From: Streptomyces collinus Tu 365
Lineage (GTDB): Bacteria; Actinomycetota; Actinomycetes; Streptomycetales; Streptomycetaceae
Reading direction: 5' to 3'
Length of the DNA stretch: 64,000 nucleotides
NCBI RefSeq assembly: GCF_000444875.1
Contig: NC_021985.1
Location: 930,001-994,000 of the forward strand
This document shows, piece by piece, positions 21,135 to 31,045 of this stretch. Position 1 is the stretch's first letter; each line of letters begins with the position of its first letter. The notes beneath the pieces were generated by a model. It searched no databases. It was given only the letters and a program-made list of their open reading frames with translations, and had not been told where the DNA came from. A program made the position numbers and the translations under genes.

Positions 21135-22912
21135 CTCCCCCCACCGGGCCGGCAGCGGCGGCGCTGGTCGTCGACCCGTTCGGTGTACCCCTGGGCGTCG
21201 AGGTGTTCCAACAGCGGTACGGCCACCCGGCGGGTGGTGTCCAGGGCCCGCCGGGCCTCGCTCAGCGTGAACGGCTGCGGCAGGGCGCGCAGTACGGCGG
21301 CGGCCGCGGTGTCCGCGCCGGGCAGCAACACGACGCCGTCGGCGATCCGCAGCAGCGCTCCGGCCGACACGGCGGCGGCCAGCGCCCTGCGGGTGAGCCC
21401 CAGCCGGGTCAGCCGGTCGGCCTCGGGCGCGCGGAACGGTGTGCCGGTCAGGTCCTCGCGTACGGCGTCGACGGCGGCCCGGACCGGCGGGGGCAGGTCG
21501 GGTCCTGGGGTGCCGGCGGGGTGGACGCGGCCCTGACGGACGCTCAGGCGTGGCTCGCCGCGCACGAGCGCGTCGACGAGCGCGCGGTCGGGGAGGCCGA
21601 GCAGACGGCGGGCGGCCTCGGTGGGCAGGCCGGGGTCCAACGGGTGCTCCCGGGCGTGCCGTTCGCTCTCGTGGACCAGCCGGTCCCGCAGGTCCGTCCA
21701 GTGGCCGGGGTCGGCCAGCCAGTCGCCGGCGACGGGCTCGGCGGGCGGTGCGGCGCCCATGGCGAGCAGGTCGGCGCGGCGCACGGGGCCCCTGCGGCGC
21801 AGTTCGGCTGCTCCGTCGGGGCGGCCCGTCATGCCCGCCAGCTCGGCCGCGCGGGCCCGGCCCGCGCCGCGCCGGGCGAGTGCGGGCGGCCGTACGTCGA
21901 GGACGGTGACCCCGCGAGGGGTGCGGCCGCCGCCGGGCTCGCGCAGCACGGCGCGGTCGCCGATGCGCAGGGGCAGGGGCCGGGTCAGGGTGAGCCGGGC
22001 GGTGTCCTCGCCGAGCGGGCGGACGGTGACCGGGACGGCCGCGGCGCCGATGTGCAGGGTGACCGCGCGGGGCAGGTCGGCGGCCGGCTCGCCGGTGACC
22101 CGGACGTCGGTCACGTCGGTGAGCAGCCAGCGGTCCGGAGTGAGCAGCACCTGCCCGCGGCGCAGGTCGCCGTCCCCCGGCCCGTGCACGTTGACGGCGA
22201 CCCGGGCCACCCCGCTCACCTCCGTCCGCTCCTCCTGGAGGCTCTGCAGCCCGCGCACCCGCAGGACCGCCCCGCCGTCGCCGGTGACCAGCCGGTCGCC
22301 GACGCGGAGGGTGCCCGCGCCGAGCGTGCCGGTCACCACGGTGCCGTGGCCGCGCACGGTGAACGACCGGTCGAGCCAGAGCCGTACGTCGGCTTCGGGG
22401 TCGGGTACCGGCAACCGGGCGGTGAGCAGTGCCAGTTCGTGGCGGAGTTCGTCCAGTCCGCGGCCGGTGACGGCGCTGACGGCGACGGCGGGGACCTTGC
22501 CGAGCGAGGTGGCGGCCAGCCGTTCGACGGCGTCCGCGCGCACCAGGCCGGGGTCGGCCAGGTCGCTGCGGGTCACCGCGAGGACGCCGTGCCGGACGCC
22601 GAGCGCGTGGAGCACGGCGAGGTGCTCCTGCGACTGGGGCTGCCAGCCCTGGTCGGCGGCGACCACGAACAGCACGGCGGGCACCGGCCCGGCCCCGGCC
22701 AGCATGGTCGCGACGAACCGCTCGTGCCCGGGCACGTCCACGAAGGCGACGTCCTCGCCGCCCGGGCCGAGTCCGGTCCACACGAAGCCGAGGTCGAGGG
22801 TCAGGCCGCGGCGGCGCTCCTCCTCGTAGCGGTCGGGCTCCATGCCGGTGAGCGCCCGGACGAGAGCGGACTTGCCGTGGTCGACGTGGCCCGCGGTGGC
22901 GAGGACGTGCAT
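21077..22912 (-). CDS. selB: Selenocysteine-specific elongation factor SelB
   Basis: EF-Tu-like GTPase that delivers Sec-tRNA to UGA codons marked by a SECIS. 611 aa. G1 is GHVDHGKSALVRALTG, G3 DVPGHE, G4 TRSD (variant of NKxD), with the SelB-type RGLTLDLGF switch I. Domains II-III are followed by a C-terminal run of winged helices (about 400-600) that would bind the SECIS loop. ATG 22912 lies five bases after the selA stop with GGAGG upstream. The frame does not stop before the tRNA-Sec gene: the last ~19 residues (GRESNPPARDPRTPRF at the end) are antisense tRNA-Sec and the TGA stop is the reverse complement of its anticodon. A C-terminal tail of this kind is unusual. Confidence 0.95.
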   Translation of the reverse strand: MHVLATAGHVDHGKSALVRALTGMEPDRYEEERRRGLTLDLGFVWTGLGPGGEDVAFVDVPGHERFVATMLAGAGPVPAVLFVVAADQGWQPQSQEHLAVLHALGVRHGVLAVTRSDLADPGLVRADAVERLAATSLGKVPAVAVSAVTGRGLDELRHELALLTARLPVPDPEADVRLWLDRSFTVRGHGTVVTGTLGAGTLRVGDRLVTGDGGAVLRVRGLQSLQEERTEVSGVARVAVNVHGPGDGDLRRGQVLLTPDRWLLTDVTDVRVTGEPAADLPRAVTLHIGAAAVPVTVRPLGEDTARLTLTRPLPLRIGDRAVLREPGGGRTPRGVTVLDVRPPALARRGAGRARAAELAGMTGRPDGAAELRRRGPVRRADLLAMGAAPPAEPVAGDWLADPGHWTDLRDRLVHESERHAREHPLDPGLPTEAARRLLGLPDRALVDALVRGEPRLSVRQGRVHPAGTPGPDLPPPVRAAVDAVREDLTGTPFRAPEADRLTRLGLTRRALAAAVSAGALLRIADGVVLLPGADTAAAAVLRALPQPFTLSEARRALDTTRRVAVPLLEHLDAQGYTERVDDQRRRCRPGGGSGGGRESNPPARDPRTPRF

Positions 22913-22917
22913 GCCGC

Positions 22918-24654
<1,737 letters not shown>

Positions 24655-24806
24655 GCCGCCCCTGCCGTCCTCGTCCCGCTGCCCCGGTCCTGTGGCCCGT
24701 ACGGCACCGCCCATCGTCTCCCAGTGCCCCGGCCCGGCCGATCGACACGCCGTGAACGGCCTGTTCAGGGGGCCGGTTCGACGGCGTGCGCACGGCGGGC
24801 CGGGTG

Positions 24807-25838
24807 TCAGCCGGGGCCGGGGCCCGGGGTGTGGCCCGGCCGGGGCCGGTCCTCGGGGTCGGAGGCGGACCGCGGGGTGGGCGGCACCTCGCCCGCGGTC
24901 AGGTGTTCGAGCACTTCGACCAGTTCCTGGCAGGCCCGTTCCACGGACCGCCGGGTGTGGCGCTGTTCGGTGATCACCGCGGACAGCAGCAGCGCGGTCA
25001 GGGCCATCGCCCCGTTGAACGCCTGGAGTTTCGCCATGACCTCGATCCGGCTCAGCCCGGCGAAGGCCCCGTCCCCGTCCGTGGCGGCGACGGTGGCCAG
25101 CACGGAGGTGAGCAGCGCGCAGAGCATGCTGCCCGCGAGCTGGAAGCGCAGGGCGGCCCAGATGAGGAGCGGGTAGACGAGGAAGAGCAGGCTGATGGAG
25201 CTGTAGGCGGCGAGCGGCACCACGGCGCAGGCGACCGCGGCCAGCGCGGTGGCCTCCTTCCAGCGGCCGAGCGGCAGCGGCCGGCGGGACTTGTACAGCA
25301 GCAGCGCGATCGGGGTGACGATCAGCACGCCCATCGCGTCGCCCACCCACCAGGCCAGCCAGACGGGCCAGAAGTTGTGCACGGGGAGCTTGTCCGTGGC
25401 CAGCAGCAGGCCGACGCCGACGCTCGCGCTGATCATCATGGCGGACAGCGCGCCCAGGAACACCAGCGCGAGCCCGTCGCGCAGTCGGCTCAGTTCCGGG
25501 CGGAAGCCGGACCGGCGCAGCAGCAGCACCGCGCACAGGGGCGCGACGGTGTTGCCGAACAGGAAGCCCATCATGCCCACGTCGGGCGGGGACAGGGTGA
25601 GGACGGTGAAGAAAGCGCCGATGGTGATGCCGGGCCAGGCGGCGAGGCCGAAGACCAGCAGGGCGGCGACGGCCACGCCGGTCGGCGGCCATAGGGGGGT
25701 GACGACTGCGCCCTCGACGACGAGCCGGCGCAGGAGTCCGAGCCTGCCCGCCCCGTAGTAGCAGGCGGCGACGGCCAGTACCTGGACGGCGTAGCCGCCC
25801 GGTCCCCGCACCTCCATGAAACCGGCCACAGCAGCCAT
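24807..25838 (-). CDS. MASE1-domain membrane sensor protein
   Basis: A 343-aa protein made almost entirely of a MASE1 integral membrane sensor domain: eight or more helices, with the landmarks LWPPTGVAVAALLVFGLAAWPGI and WLAWWVGDAMGVLIVTPIALL. The C-terminal ~60 residues are soluble (SVERACQELVEVLEHLTAGE) and carry no catalytic domain. MASE1 is usually fused to kinase, GGDEF or SpoIIE output domains; here a stand-alone SpoIIE gene precedes it on the same strand by 50 bp. The two may work as a split sensor/phosphatase. ATG 25838 has only a weak ribosome-binding site; M8 is an alternative. Confidence 0.88.
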   Translation of the reverse strand: MAAVAGFMEVRGPGGYAVQVLAVAACYYGAGRLGLLRRLVVEGAVVTPLWPPTGVAVAALLVFGLAAWPGITIGAFFTVLTLSPPDVGMMGFLFGNTVAPLCAVLLLRRSGFRPELSRLRDGLALVFLGALSAMMISASVGVGLLLATDKLPVHNFWPVWLAWWVGDAMGVLIVTPIALLLYKSRRPLPLGRWKEATALAAVACAVVPLAAYSSISLLFLVYPLLIWAALRFQLAGSMLCALLTSVLATVAATDGDGAFAGLSRIEVMAKLQAFNGAMALTALLLSAVITEQRHTRRSVERACQELVEVLEHLTAGEVPPTPRSASDPEDRPRPGHTPGPGPG

Positions 25839-25888
25839 CTCACACCGATGGCCGCCGATCGGCCACGCGAGCGGTGCGGCGTCCGGCC

Positions 25889-26743
25889 CTATGGCTGAAC
25901 GGCGGCTCCGTCGGGACCGGTGACGCGGGGCCCGTCGAGGCCCACGACGAGGACGGCGGCGTCGTCCTCGTGTCCCACGCTCTCCGCACCCTTGATCACG
26001 GCCCCGGCGAGCGCGTGCGCCTCGAGGCCGGCCACTGCGGCGATGCCCGCGAGCCGCACCACGTGCTCGAGCCCGTCCTCGATGTTCAGCGAGGGCCCCT
26101 CGACCACGCCGTCGGTGAGCAGGACGAACACGCCACCGGTGGTCAGGTGGTGCCGGGTCACCGGGTACTCCATGCCCCGCTGGATGCCGAGCGGCGGCCC
26201 GCCCTCGTCGTCGACCACCCCGGACTGGCCCTCGGCCGTGGCCCACACGAAGGGTATGTGCCCGGCCCGGGCGCTCTCCAGCACGCCCGTGACCGGGTCG
26301 AGCCGCATGAAGGTGCAGGTGGCGAAGAGGTCGCTGCCCAGCGAGAGCAGCAGGTCGTTGGTCCGGGCGAGCAGGTCCCCGGGCTCGCTGGTGACGGAGG
26401 CGAGGGCGCGCAGCCCCGCCCGGACCTGCCCCATGAAGGCGGCGGCCTCGATGTTGTGCCCCTGGACGTCGCCGATGGAGAGCCCGATCCGGCCGTCGGG
26501 CATGGTGAAGGCGTCGTACCAGTCGCCGCCCACGTTCAGGCCGTAGGTGGCGGGCGCGTACCGCACCGCCAGGTGCAGGCCGGAGGCGGTGGGCAGGTCC
26601 CGGGGCAGCATGCCGCGCTGCAGCGCGATGGCCAGTTCGACCTGGGTGCGCTGCTGCTCCGCCCGCTCGCGCGCCTGGGCGGTCAGCGACCCGAGCCTGG
26701 CCAGCAGCTCGTCGCCGTCGTCCGTGGTGCGCTTGCGGGGCAT
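25889..26743 (-). CDS. SpoIIE-type PP2C serine phosphatase (soluble)
   Basis: A 284-aa stand-alone phosphatase. A short N-terminal coiled coil (LTAQARERAEQQRTQVELAIALQ) leads into RGMLPRDLPTASGLHLAVRYAPA, then the PP2C metal sites GGDWYDAF, GDVQGHNIEAA and LLTDGVVEGP, and EDDAAVLVVG. No sensor domain of its own is present. GGAAG precedes ATG 26743. The MASE1 gene follows, probably in one transcript. Expected substrate is a phosphorylated STAS-domain antagonist (family knowledge). Confidence 0.9.
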   Translation of the reverse strand: MPRKRTTDDGDELLARLGSLTAQARERAEQQRTQVELAIALQRGMLPRDLPTASGLHLAVRYAPATYGLNVGGDWYDAFTMPDGRIGLSIGDVQGHNIEAAAFMGQVRAGLRALASVTSEPGDLLARTNDLLLSLGSDLFATCTFMRLDPVTGVLESARAGHIPFVWATAEGQSGVVDDEGGPPLGIQRGMEYPVTRHHLTTGGVFVLLTDGVVEGPSLNIEDGLEHVVRLAGIAAVAGLEAHALAGAVIKGAESVGHEDDAAVLVVGLDGPRVTGPDGAAVQP

Positions 26744-26859
26744 GGATCACTTCCGGACGGGCCGGGTGGCCCTTCGGGGTAAACGCCTAGATTTTACCCA
26801 TGTCGGATGATCCTGCCCCAGGGAGCGCGCAGGGGCCGGCCCTGCCGGGTCCCCGCCGG

Positions 26860-27183
26860 TCAGCCGCCGACCTCCGAGTCGATACCGGTGATCACAGCCG
26901 GTCCCAGCGGGGCCGTGTTCTCGTCGAGTCCCGCGCTGCGCAGCGCGGAGTCCGCGAGCCGGCGGGCCTCCTGCTCGGCGTGCGGCCCGGTGTCCGCGTC
27001 GACGGTGAGGCGCAGCGTGAAGGTGTTGTCCTCGTTGACGCTGAGGACGTCCAGGTCCTCCGTGCTGCCCATCCGCGTGCTGTGCGGGTCGGCGGGCCTG
27101 AGCGCCCGGCCCAGTACCTCGCGGGTGTCGGCCCCGACTCCCGCGGTGAAGGTACCGGGCACGGTGATGACGTAGGTCGTCAT
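26860..27183 (-). CDS. Conserved hypothetical protein, 107 aa
   Basis: Small acidic soluble protein beginning MTTYVITVPGTFTAGVGADTREVLGRALRPAD, with a middle strand-like segment (FTLRLTVDADTGPHAEQEARRLADSALRSAG). It looks like a small alpha/beta fold. I do not recognise a named family. AGGAAAGGA lies upstream of ATG 27183. It is followed on the minus strand by nothing in the same operon for 116 bp, and it lies downstream of the alpha/beta hydrolase gene. Confidence 0.65.
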   Translation of the reverse strand: MTTYVITVPGTFTAGVGADTREVLGRALRPADPHSTRMGSTEDLDVLSVNEDNTFTLRLTVDADTGPHAEQEARRLADSALRSAGLDENTAPLGPAVITGIDSEVGG

Positions 27184-27250
27184 GACGATCCTTTCCTCGG
27201 GCGTCACCACGCCTACCCAGCCGTCCGGCGCTGACTCCTGCACGGGCCGG

Positions 27251-27943
27251 TCAGACCCAGCCGTCCAGGGCCGCCATGAAGCCGTCGAAGTCGTCCCGGT
27301 AGAGGGTGTGGCCGGCGGTCGTGACGGTGCGGACCTCGAAGCCTGCCCGGGTCAGCCGCTCCGCGAGGGCGGGGGGCACCAGGGCGCTGGATCCGGCCCG
27401 CACGACCAGCGAGGGCACCACGGGGCGGGCCGGGGTCCTGCTGACGGCGTAGACGTCCGCGAGGGCGTGGGCGGTCGCGGGGTCCCAGAGCGCGAGGGTG
27501 GCCAGTTCCACGTCGACGTCGGCCTCCTCCCAGCGCGGGTTGAAGTGCGTGATCATCGCGCGGCTCGCGGTCTTGAAGTCCGCGAACAGGGCACCTGCCG
27601 AGGCGAGGCCCGCGGCCGGCTCCCAGGCCGGGTCGCAGTAGACGGCCCGGGCGGGTGACAGCCGCTCGGCGGCGAGGACCAGCGCCATCGCGCCGAGCGA
27701 GTGCCCGATCGCCAGCTCCGGTTTGCCGGGCAGGGTCTCCACCAGGTCACCGGCCCAGATCTCGGCGCCGTACGGGCCGCGTCCGCTGGCGCCGTGCCCG
27801 CGCAGGTCCACGCCGACGACCCGGTAGCCCTTGTCGGCGAGGACCGGCGCGACCCGGCGCCAGGTCCTGTGGTCGGACATGATCCCGTGCACCAGGACGG
27901 CGACCCGGTCCCCGGTCCCCCACTCGTGGGTGTGCAGCCTCAT
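27251..27943 (-). CDS. Alpha/beta hydrolase
   Basis: A 230-aa esterase/hydrolase of the alpha/beta fold. Oxyanion HG is in VLVHGIMSDHRTWRRV, the nucleophile elbow is GHSLGAMAL, the acid is probably in the SLVVRAGSSALVPP region, and the catalytic His is in TTAGHTLYRDDFDGF. ATG 27943 is preceded by GAGGCGGGG; upstream in-frame codons lack a site. The substrate is unknown. It is followed 67 bp later by the 107-aa hypothetical gene on the same strand. Confidence 0.88.
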   Translation of the reverse strand: MRLHTHEWGTGDRVAVLVHGIMSDHRTWRRVAPVLADKGYRVVGVDLRGHGASGRGPYGAEIWAGDLVETLPGKPELAIGHSLGAMALVLAAERLSPARAVYCDPAWEPAAGLASAGALFADFKTASRAMITHFNPRWEEADVDVELATLALWDPATAHALADVYAVSRTPARPVVPSLVVRAGSSALVPPALAERLTRAGFEVRTVTTAGHTLYRDDFDGFMAALDGWV

Positions 27944-28070
27944 CGCCCCGCCTCTCTCGTCCGGACTCCCGGAAGATCCTTCCAGCGCGCCGGCCGCGGA
28001 TCCAGCCGCCACGGCAGCCGGGGCGGCTCCCGCGGCGGGCCGCCTCGCCGGCGCCTGCCCGTCCGGCGCC

Positions 28071-29279
28071 TCACAGCGGGGAGTGGGCCACCACGACGAC
28101 GTAGGCGCCGTACAGGACGGACATGACGGCGAGGGCGCCGACGACGAGCAGCGCGCGGGCCGGCCGCACCCGCCAGGTGCGGGCGAGGGCCCGCGCCGGC
28201 GGGATCAGCAGCGGGAACACCGGGAGCAGGAAGCGCGGCTTGGAGGAGAACGAGCCGGAGCCGCAGGCCACGAGCAGCACCAGCACCCCCGCGAAGACCA
28301 GCAGGACCAGCGGGGCGCGGTCCAGGCAGAGCAGCCCGAAGAGCACGACGCAGGTCAGGACGATCATCAGGGCGGCCGGGTAGACGACACCGCCGCCGTG
28401 CAGGAGCAGGGCCTTGAGGAAGCGCAGGGTGCCGGCGCCGAAGTCGAAGCGCGAGTCCCAGGCGCTCTGCACCTTGAAGTAGCCTCCGAGCAGGTCGCCC
28501 GTGCGCTCCCCCACCCAGAGCACGTAGCCGAACCAGCCGAGCGGCGCGATCAGGGCGCCCGCCCACAGGGTCGCCGGCACCCGGCCGCGCCGCCGCAGGA
28601 CCTCACGCGCGGCGGCGATGCAGACGGCCGCGGCCACCGCGAACCCGGTCGGCCGGGACAGGCCCGCCAGCGCGGCCAGCGAACCGGCCCACAGCCAGCG
28701 GTCCTTGAGCACGCAGTACAGGGAGCAGACGGCGAGCGCGGCGAACAGGGACTCGGTGTAGGCGATGGTCAGCTCGACTGCGTGCGGCAGCACGGCCCAC
28801 AGGCCGACCAGGGCGGTGGCGACGGCGTGCCCGTACAGGTGGTGGCCGAGGAGGTAGAGGCCGTACGCGGCCACCAGCGCGGCGGCCCAGGCGACGAGCA
28901 GCGCGGCCTGGCCCGGGGTGAGCGGGAGGACGGTGGTCAGGGCGCGGACGAGGCCGGGGTAGAACGGGAAGAACGCCCAGTCCGCCTGCACCCCGCCGGT
29001 CGGGGTGATCCAGATGAGCCGGCCGTAGCCGTGCGTGGCGATGTGCAGGTACCAGCGGGAGTCCCAGGAGTGGGCCAGGCTCCTGGCCGCGGAGTGACCG
29101 GTGAGGTGCCCGGCGGCGAGCACGGCGGCGACACCGGCGAGCCGGACCGCCGCGAACAGCGCGAGGGCCGCCGGGGCGCCCTCGGGGACCCGGTGCCGGC
29201 GCAGGTGCGTGAGGGAGGGGCGGCGCAGCGGACGGAAGGCCGCGTCGGACTCGGGCCGGGGTACGGAGGACGTGCTCAC
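28071..29279 (-). CDS. GT-C fold mannosyltransferase (PIG-V family) membrane protein
   Basis: Polytopic protein of 402 aa with about ten helices and the GT-C catalytic loop HSWDSRWYLHIATHGYG after helix 1, typical of PIG-V-like polyprenyl-phosphomannose-dependent mannosyltransferases. Further markers: FFPFYPGLVRAL and TESLFAALAVCSLYCVLK, PTGFAVAAAV, and SSKPRFLLPVFPLL near the C-terminus. GTG 29279 follows AAGG with eight-base spacing. It is divergent from the GAPDH gene. It probably mannosylates a lipid-linked or surface glycan; the acceptor cannot be deduced. Confidence 0.88.
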   Translation of the reverse strand: MSTSSVPRPESDAAFRPLRRPSLTHLRRHRVPEGAPAALALFAAVRLAGVAAVLAAGHLTGHSAARSLAHSWDSRWYLHIATHGYGRLIWITPTGGVQADWAFFPFYPGLVRALTTVLPLTPGQAALLVAWAAALVAAYGLYLLGHHLYGHAVATALVGLWAVLPHAVELTIAYTESLFAALAVCSLYCVLKDRWLWAGSLAALAGLSRPTGFAVAAAVCIAAAREVLRRRGRVPATLWAGALIAPLGWFGYVLWVGERTGDLLGGYFKVQSAWDSRFDFGAGTLRFLKALLLHGGGVVYPAALMIVLTCVVLFGLLCLDRAPLVLLVFAGVLVLLVACGSGSFSSKPRFLLPVFPLLIPPARALARTWRVRPARALLVVGALAVMSVLYGAYVVVVAHSPL

Positions 29280-29497
29280 GCCCCGACCTTGGTCACGCCG
29301 CCCGGGGCACGCAATTTGCGACCCGGGTTTCTCACGGTGTTCCACCCTGATTCAGGAATCGGAGCGCGCCCACGCGCCGCTCGCGCCCCACCCGCGCTCC
29401 GCGCGCGCCCCTCTCACACCCCGCGGCAGCCCCCCGCCGGGGCCCACACGGAGGTGTGGTTACCATATGAGCGCTGCCTAGCTCGAAAGATGGATCC

Positions 29498-30961
29498 GTG
29501 ACTGTCAACGCTGTCAACGACGACTCGTTCACCAACTGGAAGATCCGCGAGGAGATCGCGGAGTCGATGATCCCGCTCATCGGGAAGCTGCACCGCGAGC
29601 GGGACGTGACGGTCCTGCTGCACAGCCGCTCCCTGGTGAACAAGTCGGTGGTCAGCATCCTCAAGACGCACCGCTTCGCCCGGCAGATCGCCGGCGCCGA
29701 GCTGTCGGTCACCGAGACCATGCCGTTCCTCCAGGCCCTGACCGCACTGGACCTCGGGCCCTCCCAGATCGACCTGGGCATGCTGGCCACCCTGTACCAG
29801 GCCGACGACCGCGGGCTGAGCGTGGCGGAGTTCACCGCCGAGGCCGTAGCGGGTGCCACGGGCGCCGGCAAGATCGAGCGCCGCGAGTCGCGCGACGTCG
29901 TGCTGTACGGCTTCGGCCGGATCGGCCGGCTCGTCGCCCGGCTGCTGATCGAGAAGTCCGGCTCCGGCAACGGCCTGCGGCTGCGGGCCATCGTGGTGCG
30001 CGGCGGCGGCGCCCGGGCCGCCGGGGACCTCGTCAAGCGTGCCTCGCTGCTGCGCCGCGACTCCATCCACGGCCAGTTCCAGGGCACCATCACGGTGGAC
30101 GAGGACGCCAGCACGATCGTCGCCAACGGCAACGAGATCAAGGTGATCTACGCCGACGACCCGTCGCACGTGGACTACACCGAGTACGGCATCCGCGACG
30201 CCATCCTCATCGACAACACGGGCAAGTGGCGCGACCGCGAGGGCCTGTCCAAGCACCTGCGCCCCGGCATCGAGAAGGTCGTGCTGACCGCGCCGGGCAA
30301 GGGCGACGTCCCGAACATCGTGCACGGCGTCAACCACGACACCGTCAAGCCGGACGAGCAGATCCTGTCCTGCGCCTCCTGCACCACGAACGCGATCGTC
30401 CCGCCGCTGAAGGCCATGGACGACGAGTACGGCGTGCTGCGCGGCCACGTGGAGACCGTCCACTCGTTCACCAACGACCAGAACCTGCTGGACAACTACC
30501 ACAAGTCCGAGCGCCGCGGCCGGTCCGCGCCGCTCAACATGGTGATCACCGAGACCGGTGCCGCCTCCGCCGTCGCGAAGGCGCTGCCCGACCTGAAGGC
30601 GAAGATCAGCGGCAGTTCGATCCGCGTCCCGGTGCCGGACGTCTCGATCGCGATCCTCAACCTCCAGCTGGCCCGCGAGACCACCCGCGAGCAGGTGCAC
30701 GACTACCTGCGCGAGGTCTCCCTGACCTCGCCGCTCAAGCGCCAGATCGACTTCACCACGGCGCCCGACGCGGTCAGCAGCGACTTCATCGGCTCCCGGC
30801 ACGCCTCGATCGTGGACGCCGGGGCGCTCAAGGTCGACGGGGACAACGCGATCCTCTACCTCTGGTACGACAACGAGTTCGGCTACTCCTGCCAGGTCGT
30901 CCGGGTCGTCCAGCACGTCTCGGGCGTCGAGTACCCGACGTACCCGGCCACGGCGGTCTGA
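29498..30961 (+). CDS. gap: Glyceraldehyde-3-phosphate dehydrogenase, long form
   Basis: NAD(P)-dependent glycolytic/gluconeogenic enzyme, 487 aa. A ~130-residue N-terminal helical extension (TNWKIREEIAESMIPLIGKL and following) precedes the Rossmann motif YGFGRIGRLVARLL. The catalytic Cys is in ILSCASCTTNAI, the His is in VHSFTNDQ (family His after the Cys domain), and YDNEFGYSCQV closes the fold. The extended form is an established GAPDH subgroup in actinobacteria and proteobacteria, distinct from the ~335-aa housekeeping enzyme. Start GTG 29498. A strong terminator follows. Confidence 0.93.
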   Translation: MTVNAVNDDSFTNWKIREEIAESMIPLIGKLHRERDVTVLLHSRSLVNKSVVSILKTHRFARQIAGAELSVTETMPFLQALTALDLGPSQIDLGMLATLYQADDRGLSVAEFTAEAVAGATGAGKIERRESRDVVLYGFGRIGRLVARLLIEKSGSGNGLRLRAIVVRGGGARAAGDLVKRASLLRRDSIHGQFQGTITVDEDASTIVANGNEIKVIYADDPSHVDYTEYGIRDAILIDNTGKWRDREGLSKHLRPGIEKVVLTAPGKGDVPNIVHGVNHDTVKPDEQILSCASCTTNAIVPPLKAMDDEYGVLRGHVETVHSFTNDQNLLDNYHKSERRGRSAPLNMVITETGAASAVAKALPDLKAKISGSSIRVPVPDVSIAILNLQLARETTREQVHDYLREVSLTSPLKRQIDFTTAPDAVSSDFIGSRHASIVDAGALKVDGDNAILYLWYDNEFGYSCQVVRVVQHVSGVEYPTYPATAV

Positions 30962-30990
30962 CCCGCCGGCCACGACGGCGCAGGGCGTGC

Positions 30991-31026
30991 GGCGGCCGCC
31001 GACCGGGGTTCCGGTCGGCGGCCGCC
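30991..31026. terminator. Strong bidirectional terminator between gap and protease gene
   Basis: Perfect 16-bp stem, GGCGGCCGCCGACCGG (30991-31006) and its complement (31011-31026), with GGTT loop, between convergent genes. Confidence 0.8.
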
Positions 31027-31045
31027 GGCTTTCCGGGGTGCCCGG

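Noticed and set aside
21007..21144. N-terminal extension of SelD starting inside the tRNA-Sec gene
   Set aside because: ATG 21006 has a good ribosome-binding site and matches the usual SelD start; the extension is antisense tRNA sequence.
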